Origin: Cadophora sp. MPI-SDFR-AT-0126
Lineage: Eukaryota; Ascomycota; Leotiomycetes; Helotiales; Ploettnerulaceae
DNA: 64,000 nucleotides
NCBI GenBank assembly: GCA_020747065.1
Contig: JAGMVK010000011.1
Span: forward strand, 1,054,001 to 1,118,000
Direction: 5' to 3'
Both the position numbers and the translations under genes were made by a program. The notes beneath the pieces are model-generated. The model was not told the origin of the DNA and did no database searches. It saw only the letters and a program-made list of their open reading frames with translations. This document shows, piece by piece, positions 1 to 11,629 of this stretch (positions are counted from its first letter, which is position 1; every line of letters starts with the position of its first letter).

Positions 1-2794
1 GATGAGATCGTGCCTCCCGTGCTAGCCTGCTTTACAGACCAAGATGCACGAGTTCGCTACTATGCATGTGAAAGCATGTACAACATCGCGAAGGTAGCAA
101 AAGGCGAGGTGTTGCCTTACTTCAATGACATTTTTGATGCGTTGTGCAAAGTGAGCCAAGCCAAATATTTACAAATTTCATATGGCATGGTACTGATCGA
201 TGAATAGCTCGGTGCGGACTCTGAGTTGTCTGTGAAAAATGGGGCCGAACTTCTGGACCGATTGATCAAAGACATTGTCTCTGAATCAGCGGCGACATAT
301 GTCTCGATTCTCCAAACTTCCGAAGACTCAACTGCTGAGACCGACAAAGAGACTCCGGATGAGTCTGTGGACCTCCCTACAGCCTTCTCGCTTGCTCGAT
401 TCATTCCTTTGCTGAAAGAGAGAATCTATGTAATCAATCCATTCACGAGGACGTTCCTTGTGGGTTGGATCACCTTATTGGATTCGATTCCTGATTTGGA
501 ATTGGTATCTTATCTCCCTGACTTCCTAGGCGGTCTCTTCAAGTTCCTCAGTGATCCGAACCGAGATGTCCACGTTGCGACGCAGGGAGCTTTGGAGAGA
601 TTCTTGAGCGAGATCAAACGTATTTCCCGAATTAAGAAGGGACTTGCCGAAAGTCGAAAATCTCGGAGTGACGTCAAAAGAAAGCGGTCAGGCTCGATGG
701 ACAGTGAAAACTCGATGGTTCCTGATGCAGGTGCAGATGAGGATTCTGGAAGTGGCGACGAGAAGGACGTCAGTAGCGACGATGATTGGGTTCCTGGACA
801 AGATGTCCAAGTGAACCACAAAGAGATCTTGGAGATACTGACGGCTAATCTTGATTCTCCGTTAGGTTTGTTACCTGATATTTTTGATTTCGAATTTGTT
901 AACATGTGACAGAAGAAGACAGCCTTCTGGAATCGCTGAGATGGATTGTCGATTTCCTGGATATATGCCCCGAAGAGGTGTTACCATTTGCCCCGAAGAT
1001 CCTGGCTCATTTGTTGCCTGCTATGGCAAGTGGTGTCGAGACCATTCGACTAGCTGCTGCAAGGGTCAACACATCTTTGATGGATTATGTCGTTTCGCTT
1101 TCTGACGAAGGTGCTCCATCGGAGTCCACCACTGGGCCATCTAAGATACCCACTTCGGTAGTAAGGGATAGTGTTGGCAACGAGAGAAGGGACTCCTCTA
1201 CGAATACTCGCGGATCCATATCAAACTCTCGTGAATTGGATAGACGAGAATCGGAGGTCCAGACACCCCCACCACCGTACAAAACTTCTTCGCCAGCTTC
1301 ACCGTCGCCACCTCAAGTCGATCTCGACTATGCAGCGGCTGTTAATTCTTTGACTCTTCTGTTCCTGAACGACCATGAAGCTACAAGAGTTGCTGCTCTG
1401 ACATGGCTTCTCATGCTCCATCGCAAGGCTCCCAGAAAGGTGCTTGCTTTCAACGATGGCACTTTCCCCGCTCTGTTGAAAACGCTCTCAGATCCCGCCG
1501 AGGCGGTTGTAACTCGAGATCTCCAGCTGCTTTCCCAGATATCAAGGAACAGTGGGGATGACTACTTCAGCTCGTTCATGGAGAATCTTCTGCAGCTGTT
1601 CTCTACTGATAGAAAACTCCTCGAAACTCGTGGAAATTTGATCATTAGACAACTTTGTGTCAGTCTCAGCGCAGAAAGAATATACCGCACACTTGCAGAC
1701 TGTATTGAGAAGGAAGAGGATGTTGAATTTGCTAGCATCATGGTCCAGAATCTCAACAATAACCTTATCACAGCTCCAGAGCTAGCCGAACTTCGAAAAA
1801 GGCTTCGAAACTTGGAAACCAAGGCGAGGCCATCTTTTACTTGATTACAATCCCATGCTAATAATTCTCAGGATGGACAAACCTTCTTCGTCGCCCTGTT
1901 TAGATCTTGGTGTTACAATGCTGTCGCAACATTTTCCTTGTGTCTTCTGGCCCAAGCATATGAACAGGCCTATAATCTCCTTCAGATATTGTACGCTGCT
2001 CTCTTCTCGGTTGTTGATATCGTACTAACTCATTATAGTGCGGAACTAGAGATGACTGTCAACATGCTCATTCAGATAGACAAGCTTGTTCAGCTTCTAG
2101 AGTCTCCCGTTTTCACCTGTAGGTCTGGAGCTATGCTTATGGATCACCTGCTAACGTATGATCAGATCTCCGGCTCCAACTACTAGAACCGGAGAAGCAT
2201 CCACACCTCTACAAATGCCTCTACGGTCTTCTCATGCTCCTCCCCCAATCATCAGCATTCGCAGCACTGAAAAATCGACTGAATAGTGTCAGTGCTATTG
2301 GATATTTGCATGTTGCCCCTCGAGCGTACGTAACTCAATCTCGTAATAACAGTGTGGTGGATACTATTTCTACATTTCAATATCATCAACGTCAGAAAAG
2401 CAGTGAGACTCATACGTCCGCATTTAGCGCGCCAACAAATGCTAGTACGTCAAGCTTTGATAGATCAAGTCGTTTGAAGGGCAGGGATGAGGGTGGAATC
2501 CGGTGGAACGAATTGTTGGAGAAGTTCAAGAGCGTTCAGGACCGCGCGAGAAGAGCGAAGAGACCAGGCGGAGACTTTGACGATGGACTCGGTATGATGG
2601 CAGATCCTCGAGCTGGAGAAGGGTTGGATGCAAGGGCATTTAAGGATCTGGCTCGACTACAGGGCCCACCTTTGCCTGTAAAGGATGCGGCGATTCCGGC
2701 TGGTGCTCAGCCAGCAGCAAACAAATCTAAATCGAGTTTGGGGAAGTTTGGGCGGTTGGGAGGAGCGGTGTCAGGAAGTCGGCCCAAGAGATGA
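1..2794 (+). CDS. VAC14: Vac14-like scaffold of the PIKfyve/Fab1 lipid kinase complex (5' partial)
   Basis: HEAT-repeat scaffold that holds the Fab1/PIKfyve kinase and Fig4 phosphatase on the vacuole membrane for PI(3,5)P2 synthesis. The N-terminus lies before base 1. Exons read as 1-150, 208-865, 913-1823, 1872-1990, 2039-2118 and 2166-2794. Conserved family segments run across every junction, for example [52 protein letters not shown] and [15 protein letters not shown]. An acidic, serine-rich linker sits around 690-800 and a basic, low-complexity tail ends the protein. The intron at 1824-1871 appears to use a GC donor, because only that splice joins NLETK to DGQTFF. No frame damage is seen. 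The identification is firm. The missing 5' part cannot be judged. Confidence 0.93.
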
Positions 2795-2859
2795 GTGGGA
2801 GGATCACATTTGTCTTCCACTTCAGCTTCTACAATAGATGTTTAATGCAGACGAATACT

Positions 2860-3747
2860 TCATGATCTGGTCTTTTTGGGGCTTTCTCTTTCCACCAAAC
2901 CTTCGAACATGCTGTCTCTTTGCAGCGTCAATTCACGTAATTCGACCCTGAGACTTTCTAGTTCCAGCCGGGCTAGGTCCGTATCCTGCGGTAGACCATT
3001 ATAGCTCTTCACTTGTGTCTCCAATTCCTTCACAGTCTCCATGATCCTCTTGAATTTGTCTTCTTCCAACTTCACATCCTGTATGGTAATCTTTGAGTTC
3101 CCAGAACCCGCAGAGGACGAAGCCACCCGGTCTCTCAGCTCCGGTAATTTGGCAGCGAGAGCCTTTGCCCTCCTTTGATAGTCGGTTGTCTGCTTCATCA
3201 AATTCGATGGAGGCTGGTAGTTATCGCTTTGAAGATCTCTGATGAGTGCATTGATGCTCTCCAGCTCGCTTATCAAATATGATTCTAGAATTGAAACCCG
3301 TTCGCTGGCTTGATCGAGGTCGTAGGAAGCAACCTGTAGGTCAAGAATGCCGCGTCCTAGCTCTTCAGTTGTAGGAACAGGCTGATTAAGGGCCACGCTC
3401 AGTGAAGAGAGGGCATCGAGACTCGTCTTCCCTTCGCACGTCAGGGACTCTTCCAAGGTGTTTAGTAGCTCGGTATGTGGATCTGCCTCCTCCTTTGCTT
3501 GCAAGTCTTGCAGGGCTTTAGCTTCTACACGAGCGAGCAGGTCGCGCTCTTCGTCTGCGGTGTCGTTCAGGGCTGCGAGGGCGAGGAGCGCTTTCAGAGT
3601 GTCGTTGTTGCGCTCGAATGGTGGGGGTGTTTTGCCGTTGAACTTGGTGGAGAGCCAGTTGTCGATGTAGTTCCAGTCCTTGGCAGCGGCTTGCTGTTGT
3701 CGGGCGATGGAGGGAGAGAAGATAGCTGAAGGGGAGAGATGTGCCAT
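2860..3747 (-). CDS. HAUS1/augmin subunit 1-like coiled-coil protein
   Basis: Single-exon 295-residue protein starting at the ATG complement of 3745-3747. The N-terminus (IFSPSIARQQQAAAKDW, then YIDNWLSTKF) matches my memory of fungal proteins annotated as HAUS augmin-like subunit 1. The rest is mostly heptad-like helix with many Leu, Glu and Lys residues (around residues 60-110, 140-190 and 225-285), as expected for augmin, which recruits gamma-tubulin to spindle microtubules. No signal peptide or membrane segment is seen. It converges on VAC14 with a 65-base gap. The coding call is strong; the family name rests on the N-terminal motif and coiled-coil layout, and another spindle coiled-coil protein is possible. 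Confidence 0.7.
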   Translation of the reverse strand: MAHLSPSAIFSPSIARQQQAAAKDWNYIDNWLSTKFNGKTPPPFERNNDTLKALLALAALNDTADEERDLLARVEAKALQDLQAKEEADPHTELLNTLEESLTCEGKTSLDALSSLSVALNQPVPTTEELGRGILDLQVASYDLDQASERVSILESYLISELESINALIRDLQSDNYQPPSNLMKQTTDYQRRAKALAAKLPELRDRVASSSAGSGNSKITIQDVKLEEDKFKRIMETVKELETQVKSYNGLPQDTDLARLELESLRVELRELTLQRDSMFEGLVERESPKKTRS

Positions 3748-3763
3748 TTTCCTGGGTTGGCAG

Positions 3764-3793
3764 TGTGTTGTTGTTGTTGTTGTTGTTGTTGTT
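3764..3793. repeat. TTG trinucleotide microsatellite
   Basis: About nine uninterrupted TTG/GTT units lie just upstream of the augmin-like start codon, in its 5' leader or promoter. They are probably length-variable between strains. Confidence 0.85.
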
Positions 3794-3849
3794 TACTTGC
3801 AGGGAGATTGATCGATCAACCGATCGATGGGGTGTTCGCGAAAGTCCAG

Positions 3850-3890
3850 ACTCAGGCTCAGGCTCAGGCTCAGGCTCAGACTCAGCCTCG
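3850..3890. repeat. CAGGCT hexanucleotide repeat
   Basis: About five tandem copies of the hexamer CAGGCT (last units diverge to CAGACT and CAGCCT) lie in the divergent promoter between the augmin-like gene and the J-protein gene. Confidence 0.8.
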
Positions 3891-4159
3891 TCAGGTCTGG
3901 TCAGGCCCGCCCTGCAGGTCCCCTCGACCCTCTCTCCCCACCACGCTAAACCGAACGAAAGGATACACCTAAGTACAAGTAGGACACTTGTCTTGTCCGG
4001 CAAATGCATGCAAGGCAAGGCTAGGCTTCAGGACACTTCGCGCCCATGCCATCCATTTAATTCTAGACACACGCTCGCTCATTCACTTTTATCTCGATTT
4101 CTTCTTCTGAGACCGTACATTCTTTGTTTCCACCCACCTACCCACCCATTGACTTGGGA

Positions 4160-4205
4160 GTCTTCTCCTCTCCTCTCCTCTCCCTTCCTTCCTCTCTCCT
4201 CAGTC
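4160..4205 (+). promoter_or_regulatory. Pyrimidine-rich tract upstream of the J-protein gene
   Basis: A C/T-only run built of CCTCT/CTTCC units lies 55-100 bases before the ATG at 4259. Such CT tracts are common just upstream of transcription starts in filamentous fungi. The role here is inferred from position only. Confidence 0.4.
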
Positions 4206-4258
4206 TTCTTCCCTCCTCACAGTATCACCACTCCGCAATCGCGCGACAAAATTCAAAG

Positions 4259-5879
4259 ATGATTGTAAACCTTTCCGCTTTGGCATTTGCCACCCTCTTA
4301 TCCTCAAACTCACTTGTACAAGCTATCTCGTCGTCCGAGATCCCCCACGACACACCTATCTCCTCCCTCCTCGCATCTGCGAACGCACACCTTGCCAAAG
4401 GCGAGACCAACGATGCCCTCACATACTACGACGTTGCCATCTCTCGCGATCCCCAGAATTACCTGACCTACTTCAAGCGTGGTGCCACATACCTCTCCCT
4501 TGGTCGAACTGTCCAGGCAACCTCCGACTTCGACAAGGTCCTGTCAATTAAGCCTGGATTCGAAGGTGCACTTCTCCAGCGTGCGAAGATCAGAGCAAAG
4601 AATGGCGAATGGGACGCTGCGAAAGAAGACTACATATCGCATGGCAAATCTACAGATGAGCTGGTCGAGCTAGAGGAGGCCAAGGGTGCAGCTGCATTGG
4701 CAACTGCTGCTGAGAAGGCAGGAAATTGGGAAGAATGTGTCAACCAATCTGGCGTCGCCATTATGGTCGCAAGCAAGATGTTGTCGCTACGCAAAACCAG
4801 AGCACATTGCCGATTCGAGCGCGGAGAAGTCTTGGAGGGCATGAGTGATCTCAAGCACGTCTTACAGATGCAGCCGGGACAGACCGAGCCACATATGCAA
4901 ATATCAGCCATCACATACTATGCCTTGGCAGACTTGGAGCGTGGCATGGACCAAATGCGAAAGTGCTTGCACTCAGACCCGGATTCGAAGAAGTGCAAGA
5001 AATTGTACCGGAGAGAGAAGACTCTGGACAAGCAATTGGCACAGGTCAATAAGCACTTCGAGAAAAAGCAGTATGCGAGCTCCCTGAAGTTGCTCTTACC
5101 CAACGGCGAGGACCCAGGATTAGTGCAAGAGATCAAGGATGATGTGAAGGAATTGCGAGAGGCTGGTACTATTCCCGAACATGCTCCAAATGATTTGTTC
5201 GTCGGTATGGTAGAGATGGTCTGCGAGGCTTACCATGAGGTACGATACACCGGAGGTACTGGGTAGCAATCATGCTAACAAGTCACAGTTGAAAAACTCA
5301 AAGAAGTCTCTCACATGGTGTGACGAAGCTCTGAGCTATAACGAGCATTCGCTGTACGGTCTCCTCAACAAGGCACGCCGGCACATGGAAGCCGAGAACT
5401 TCGAAGCCGCCATCCAAACCTTGAACACAGCCAAGGAACATCACCCAGGAGCCCAGCAAATCAACCAATTGCTAAATAACGCACAAGTTGAGCTGAAGCG
5501 CAGCAAGACTAAGGACTACTACAAAGTTCTTGGAGTCAGTCGCGACTCCGATGAGCTCCAAATCAAGTCCGCCTACAGAAAGATGGTTAAGCTCCACCAC
5601 CCAGACAAGGCACACAAGCTCGGCATCACCAAGGAAGATGCCGAGAAGAAGATGTCCGCCATCAATGAAGCATACGAAGTCCTAAGCGACCCAGAGCTCA
5701 AGCGCAGATATGACCAAGGAGACGATCCAAATGACCACGAGCAGCAACGACAAAATCCGTTCCAAGGTAGCCCATTTGGAGGACACCCTTTTGGCGGCCA
5801 TAGCGGTGGTGGACAGCAGTTCGAATTCAAGTTTGGTGGTGGCGGTGGCGGCTTTCCTGGTGGATTTCCATTTGGTTAA
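4259..5879 (+). CDS. ER-lumenal TPR and DnaJ co-chaperone (DNAJC3/p58IPK type)
   Basis: Exons 4259-5239 and 5289-5879 give 523 residues. The start at 4259 is chosen because it begins a good signal peptide (hydrophobic core LSALAFATLLSS, cut near residue 22). TPR repeats follow over roughly residues 35-390, for example DALTYYDVAISRDPQN and YLTYFKRGATYLSLGR. A J domain sits at about residues 402-475 with the HPD motif (LHHPDKAH) and the typical YEVLSDPELKRRYD end. A Gly/Phe-rich tail closes the protein. The family binds unfolded clients through the TPRs and activates the ER Hsp70 BiP/Kar2 through the J domain. No KDEL-type tail is visible, so retention must work another way. The intron at 5240-5288 restores YHE-LKNSKKSL. 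Confidence 0.92.
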
Positions 5880-6346
5880 GCTGGCTCAACAGAGCACTGT
5901 TTGGAAATTGGCGTTGAGGGGGGCACAATTAGTTGACGGCGAGCAACTTAGAAATCAATTAACTTGCACTACATGCGTAAGATGGACATTGAAAATACAT
6001 TGAAACTTGAATAAATTCCTGCTTATGATGTGATGCCTGTGAGGGAAAGTGTAATGTGCGTGATTTGGAGTTTCCATTCATATCTGTCAGTTCAGGTATG
6101 CAAATGGCACAACTCGAGATCCTGATATGTGGGAAAGCACTAATATACAGTGAAGCTGAAAGCGGGGTGGCTGCTTTTGATATCGGGAATATACACTTTC
6201 CCACGTCCTTGTCATTTGTCTATCCATCTATGCAATCGCATAGGTCTGACTCTATGGTCAACCAAACCCAACCATGAACGCCACCAACCCGCCCGCCCAT
6301 GCCATGCAAGTTCATCAAACGTAAAAAACCACCATCCCCAGCTCAT
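5880..6346. other. Intergenic, convergent 3' flanks
   Basis: This lies between the 3' ends of the J-protein and eIF3k genes. I see only 3' UTR-like, moderately AT-rich sequence; short open frames lack family features. Confidence 0.6.
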
Positions 6347-7345
6347 TCAAGCAGGTTGCTCATAAGCCCTCCTGATCACCCTCGAGAACTGCTCCATTTT
6401 GACATTCTCCCTTACAACGGTGCCCTTCGCCTCATTCTCTTTGTTCAGCGGAACCTTGATAGTCGTCCCGTCCAATTCCCATCCACAGACACCACTAACG
6501 AACTTCTCGAACGCCTCACCCTGCATTCCCAGCCACGATTCCAAGACCGATCTCTCGACCTCCCGAACAGATTGCGAGACGTTGAGGGCGATACGGACGC
6601 GGATCAGCTCTTCGAAACCAGCGACGTCGGCAATCAGGTCGGCATACAGGTCGTCGCTGTCGAGGGTGCTCCAGAAGAGGGAGTAGGAGGCTTGCCCGAG
6701 GAGGTTATTCAGCACGTTGAGCTTCTGCACGGCTTCGGAGAGGGGCGCGTCGCCTGCTGCTGGGAGGGCAGAGGATGCGGATATGGGGGTGAGGATGTGT
6801 GGTGGGAGAAGGTGGAGGGCAAGCGAGAAGTCGGGGGAGGGGAAGACGGTGAGGTGTTTGACGAGGATGTTGGTGATGGTTTCGTCTTTGGTGAGGTGCG
6901 GGTTGAATTGGTATCTGCAGCAAGTAAACACACTTGTCAGTACTCTGCTTGTAGCACCTCTTGATATCCTTGCTTGGGAAGGGTGGCAGAAGGGTCAATT
7001 TTCAGATAGAGCTAATAATAAACTTCAAGGACTGGAGGGATTCATTCTCCATGCCCATTCAGGTAATAGGAAACGTTGGTAAAAACGATCATCACGTTTG
7101 ACACTTTTTGCGGCGCGGATACACCAAACACAAAATACAAATTCAAGAAGTATGAAGATAAAAAGGCACACTTACAGCTTCAGCAGCGCCAAATTCGCAA
7201 AGCAGTCCACGAATTTGCCCTCACATTGCTGCACAACGTATTCCTGGAAGATGGCTGTCGTCTCGGGATTGTATCTGTCGAGGCCGTTCAGGATCGCATC
7301 GATGTGCTCTGGCCGGTCGGGCGCGTAGTCGAATGGGATTCCCAT
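6347..7345 (-). CDS. Translation initiation factor eIF3 subunit K
   Basis: Exon 1 is 7345-7176 and exon 2 is 6914-6347, giving 245 residues, the usual eIF3k length. The N-terminus [15 protein letters not shown] and the segments [20 protein letters not shown] and [11 protein letters not shown] are typical of the family. A HEAT-like N-terminal half and a winged-helix C-terminal half are expected. The subunit belongs to the eIF3 complex bound to the 40S ribosome. The 261-base intron (6915-7175) is long for this window; the splice makes LLK-LYQFNP. The start is the first ATG of the conserved N-terminus; an upstream in-frame stretch has no ATG and is not family-like. Confidence 0.93.
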
Positions 7346-7870
7346 GTTTGCGACGTCGACTTCGTGTTGGTGGTTGGAGAGGGATTGCGAATGAGAGGGA
7401 GTTGAGAAGTCGACGAGAGGCAGAGCTTCGCCAGATTTCTCTCTGTGGCTCCTTAGTGGGGGTTCGCTTAGCTGGATGGGGATCACATCACGTGGATCAC
7501 CTCCCCCAGATTGGGGTCAAGTGAATGTTTTGATGCTGCGGATAGTCTTTGGAAGGGAAGGAGAGGCGAACTTTACTTTAATGTATGGAGATCAAGAGTA
7601 GCTACAGTACCTGAGAAATATGCCGATGTAGATCCTCAACTTGGGGATGTTCGGGTAGATCAGAACGGTATAATTTTAGCATTCAGAAGCCATCAAAGTC
7701 AATGTTATCGTTGAGACATTGAGGTGAAAAACTCGTGAGAATAATCTGTTCTCTCCAGACTCTGGATCGACACGAGCACACACTCCAGAGTTCATATATC
7801 AACCAACAATCTCCAGATCTCAATCTCATCCATTGATAGAGTACGCATTCCAAACAGACCACTGGGTATC
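7346..7870. other. Intergenic between UTP22 3' end and eIF3k 5' end
   Basis: This holds the eIF3k promoter and the UTP22 3' flank. No convincing gene is seen. Short open frames here have no conserved motif. Confidence 0.6.
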
Positions 7871-10800
7871 TTATCTCTGTACCTCTACTCGAGCGACCAT
7901 ATCTCCTCCGAGTCTTGCAATCTCTGCCAGAATTGCAGACTTATCGATGGTGGCCTTCTCCGCATCGCCATCTTCCGAATCGACAACCTTCGAAGCATAG
8001 GCCGAATTGACTTTGAAAGCTCGTGGCTCGACACACTGTGGATTCCACAACCCGCCAATCACTGAACTTGTTGCACCGCTATGGAAGAAGACGATACTGC
8101 TGGTGTACAATCTTTGCAGCTCTTCGATATACAGCTGAATAGGCTGATACCCGACCAAGACCAGATCGGTCTTCTCTTGTAGTTCGAGATTCTTGAATTT
8201 TGATTTCCCTTCTTTCCGTCGATCGCCAGAGAACAAGGGAGACATGTGAATGACAAAATCATAGTCACTTGTCGAATTGGCAAATAGGGTTCTCGGATCG
8301 AGGTCGATGTCTTTATCCTTGACCAACTTGCAAGCAGAGCGTGCCAAAGCTGTCATACGAGAGGCGACCATCTTTGAAGGACCCTTGTTTGTGAAAACAG
8401 TACCAGTCGAATCGTGATTCGATGACGCAAAAAGTACAGTCCGGTTCATGCTCGGATCTATTTTCCTCCATGCTTCTAGTCTTGTGTTTATAGAATCAAC
8501 TTCGCTGGTTGTCATTGTTCCAGTAAAATCTACTATGAGAGGCGTGAGGCGCCAGTCCCATCTGGAAATGAAGAGAAGTGTTCTCAGAAAGCCTGTCATT
8601 ACCGATGAAGGTGCTTGCCACGGGTAAGGCTGTAAGAAAGTTCGGGCGACCAATATCTCAACAAGTTCTTCGCTAATGTGTCCTAGAAGCATGTGTTTGT
8701 CGAACCACATTTTCGTGAGTCGAATTGTTTGAGAAAGAAGTGGGAAGCGGGTGCAATGCGTTGCGATCGATTGAGTGTGTAACGGGAGATGAATGAACGA
8801 TCTCTTATACTCTGACAAAGCAAGAACAGCAGCCTCACGGGTGTGGTGATCGCTTGACTTGTCTTTGATTAGCCGTTCGAGAAGTGTTTGTTCTCGGTCA
8901 TTGTGTATCCGGAGTCGGAATACTACACCGGAGTCGTAGACTACATCCAGAAAGGCGCAATTTTGTAATGGAAAATCTTCATTTTCGAGTCCAACCCTGG
9001 TAGTGACGCCCCTTTCGGCTTGTAGCAAACTTCCAATTTTGAGGAGAAATGCAATCTTGGTTCGTTGAATGGCAACGATATCGTCAGGCCATCTACCAGA
9101 GCCTTCGAACTGTATCAAAACATCGGCTGGAACTTTCATGGGCTGGCTAGAGCTAAATACCGGCGGGTCAATCGAAGAGTACCTGAGTTGTGGACTGGCG
9201 GCGGAGAGTTGCTTCAGCTGCAGCGGGAGTTCCTCAAAATCTCTGATCTTCTTTTCGAAGATTTGGTATGCTTCTCTGAGACTGCCGAAATGTTTCATAC
9301 TCGTACTAGAGGCAGGAAGAATCTTGTCGAATCCTTCCCCAATGAATACAAGACTCGCGCTTGACTCTTTGCCGAGGTGACGATTAATCAGGTAAGTGAC
9401 AATATTCCGGAAAACTGCATGAGCTGAGCCGGCAGGCCAGATCAAGCTCTCAAGAATGCTGCCATCCTTGAAGCGTCGCAATTCTGCCTTTTCTCCCCAA
9501 AACTTCTGGAATTTGGCAGCTGCTTTCTTCTCTTCAGCTGCTGGGCCGTGATCGACCAAGCGATCAATTTTTGCTGGATCAAATAACACCGAGACTTGTA
9601 AAGAATGATCTTGCTCGGGAGGACCAGATGACTTGATTGGCCAAGATGGCAGGTCTTGTTCCCGAATGTCAACAAGTTCAACGCGGTCCATCAAACCTTC
9701 ATGGAGAACGTCATAAACTTTGCTACTGAATTGTCTGTAGCTTGATACATGATCGCAAGACACGTCGCTTGTAGCCTGGGGAGAGTAAGAAACCCGAACT
9801 GTGGAGTCGAATCTTTGCAGATTCTGACAAGTTTTGATGATGAAAGTCGACTCGAATTGATCGAAAGTTGAATCGTTGAGCATCCCTAGAGATGTTTTGG
9901 CTTCGTGTCGCAGAAGCTGATAGGACCATGGAGTCATTTTGTAAAGTGTATTGAGACCCCTTGCACCGTCAAATAGTGTCGGTTTGTTTGACTTCGTGAA
10001 GGTCAAATCCTTCGCCTCAAAAATGATCGGCTTCGCTGCTAGATCGCTGGAAGCGATAAATTGGAGGACAGCCTTGAACATTTGGTAACTGCTATAGCCC
10101 GGAGACAGAACACTGTGACCTTTCGGCCCACCTCCTTTCAGGAGCAGGGCTGTGACAGCTGCCCATTCGAAATGGCCAAATCCTCCTTTCGAAACAGCCC
10201 CGCCGAATCCACGCTGTCGCAGCCAGACCCGACCGAGAATGCAGGAATCCTTGAAACCAGGGGAAAGTTTGGCAGAGGAGTGCAAAAACTTCAGATACGG
10301 CTCAAAGCTGCAGTCAGAAATGAGCGATGCGTTGTAAAATGGCGTAGGTGGCTGGTTAGAAATGTCGTTCTCCGTGGCATCTTTTGATCTGACAGCATTC
10401 TTGCTAGGTTCAAGTTTGGATTTGGTGAAAAGTGACGACGCGGCTGCAGGAATAATGCGGACTTGGTACTTTGCATCGGTGTTTGACTGTTCTCCTACTT
10501 CAGTTAGTAGCTGCCAATTATTGGATGATTTGGTCCTACCAGGAGCAGGTTTGGCAACCAGAACTGGATGTAGAGTATTCCCGTTCAGGTACTCAAAAGT
10601 TAGTGAAAGGTCATTCTTCGAAGTGTCGTGAAGACCGGCAGCTATGCATGCAATATAGTATGCCCTCTTGTAGAAATACCTGTAATTCAGGTAGTCCTTC
10701 TCTTGGAACATTGAAACGGGCATCACCACAACCATATCAACAGACAGAAGGCCATCTGACTTGTCCATCGTTTTCGAAGCATAGCTACCGACGACATTCA

Positions 10801-11313
10801 CATTGGATGGCTTTTTGTAGGACAGTTTATATGCAGCGTTCTTATCGGGTTGGGGATCGGGAAAAGGAATTGTGATCTTGTGCGATTTCAGCAAAGCCTT
10901 GGAGGCTTCTGAGACCTTTCTCCGACAGTTAGGGACTGCGACTCGGCTCAGTATTTGTGGGATATACTTACAGATACAGCATCACGATCTCCGATGTCTT
11001 CAATAAAACCCTTCAATTTGCGCAGGAGATCGTCTACGCCCTTCAGCCGCTTCTCATAATTTGGCTTCGCCTCAGCCAACAACTCATCCACTTGCAGTTT
11101 AAACAAGCTTGTCTTGTACAAACCCCCGGCATATATGGCAGATTCGTCATCGTCCGCAGTTCGTTTTGGTCGTGATTGCGCTGGAGTTTGTACTTGTGTT
11201 CTCGCCTGGGAGCCCAGGTGGGTTGTCTGCTCAGTTTCCGCTGTTTCGCTTTCGGGGGGCGAGACTGACCGCCCATCGTCCAGCTTGCGTCGTTTTGTAG
11301 AAAGTGGCGCCAT
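7871..11313 (-). CDS. UTP22: Utp22/NRAP, small-subunit processome protein
   Basis: Exon 1 is 11313-10972 and exon 2 is 10915-7871, giving 1128 residues (the yeast protein is a little longer). Nrap-family nucleotidyltransferase-like repeats start in exon 2 with VNVVGSYASK and VDMVVVMPVS, and continue through IFEAKDLTF, FWGEKAELRRFKDGSILESL and the C-terminal YDFVIHMSP region. The N-terminal 100 residues are charged and disordered and carry a KRRK nuclear-type motif. It acts in the nucleolus in the UTP-C module on U3-dependent 18S rRNA processing. The intron 10916-10971 joins DAVS to VSEASKALL with an AAG acceptor. It is divergent from the cystathionine gamma-synthase gene. No frame breaks occur over 3 kb. 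Confidence 0.93.
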
Positions 11314-11491
11314 TGGAATTGTGAATAGAAAGCTGGTGGGAGAATCTCAAAATACACAAATTGTCTGGATGTTCACGGCACTTTTTTCCCACCCTTGCAC
11401 GCTAAGATAAGGATGTCGATGTCGAGGTCGCTTGCTTATCGAGGTGCCTGCAATGCTTGCGACCAATTGTGGTTATGACTTTGCAGGGTGT

Positions 11492-11516
11492 GTCTATCAC
11501 CGGTAACCGGATAGAC
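11492..11516. promoter_or_regulatory. 25-base inverted repeat in the divergent promoter
   Basis: The outer arms GTCTATC and GATAGAC are perfect reverse complements and flank two CCGG blocks around TAA. It could be a binding site for a dimeric regulator. This is inference from symmetry and position, 114 bases before the downstream ATG. Confidence 0.35.
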
Positions 11517-11565
11517 CAACAGAAGTGGAAGTGCTGTTTTCTCGAGCCAAAACAAACTTCATACA

Positions 11566-11572
11566 TATAAAA
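11566..11572 (+). promoter_or_regulatory. TATA-like box
   Basis: TATAAAA lies 58 bases before the cystathionine gamma-synthase ATG at 11630, a plausible core promoter position. Confidence 0.4.
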
Positions 11573-11629
11573 AGTACTGCATCGCGGGGTCGTCTTGACG
11601 CCGTCTTCACGCCTACATTTCTCTACAAT

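Larger units (their letters stand above)
11314..11629. promoter_or_regulatory. Bidirectional promoter, UTP22 / cystathionine gamma-synthase
   Basis: 316 bases separate the two divergent ATGs. It contains a 25-base inverted repeat at 11492-11516 and a TATA-like box at 11566-11572. No gene is seen within. Confidence 0.6.

Noticed and set aside
8059..8283. Open frames inside UTP22 in other frames and on the opposite strand
   Set aside because: Shadows of a well-supported 1128-residue gene.
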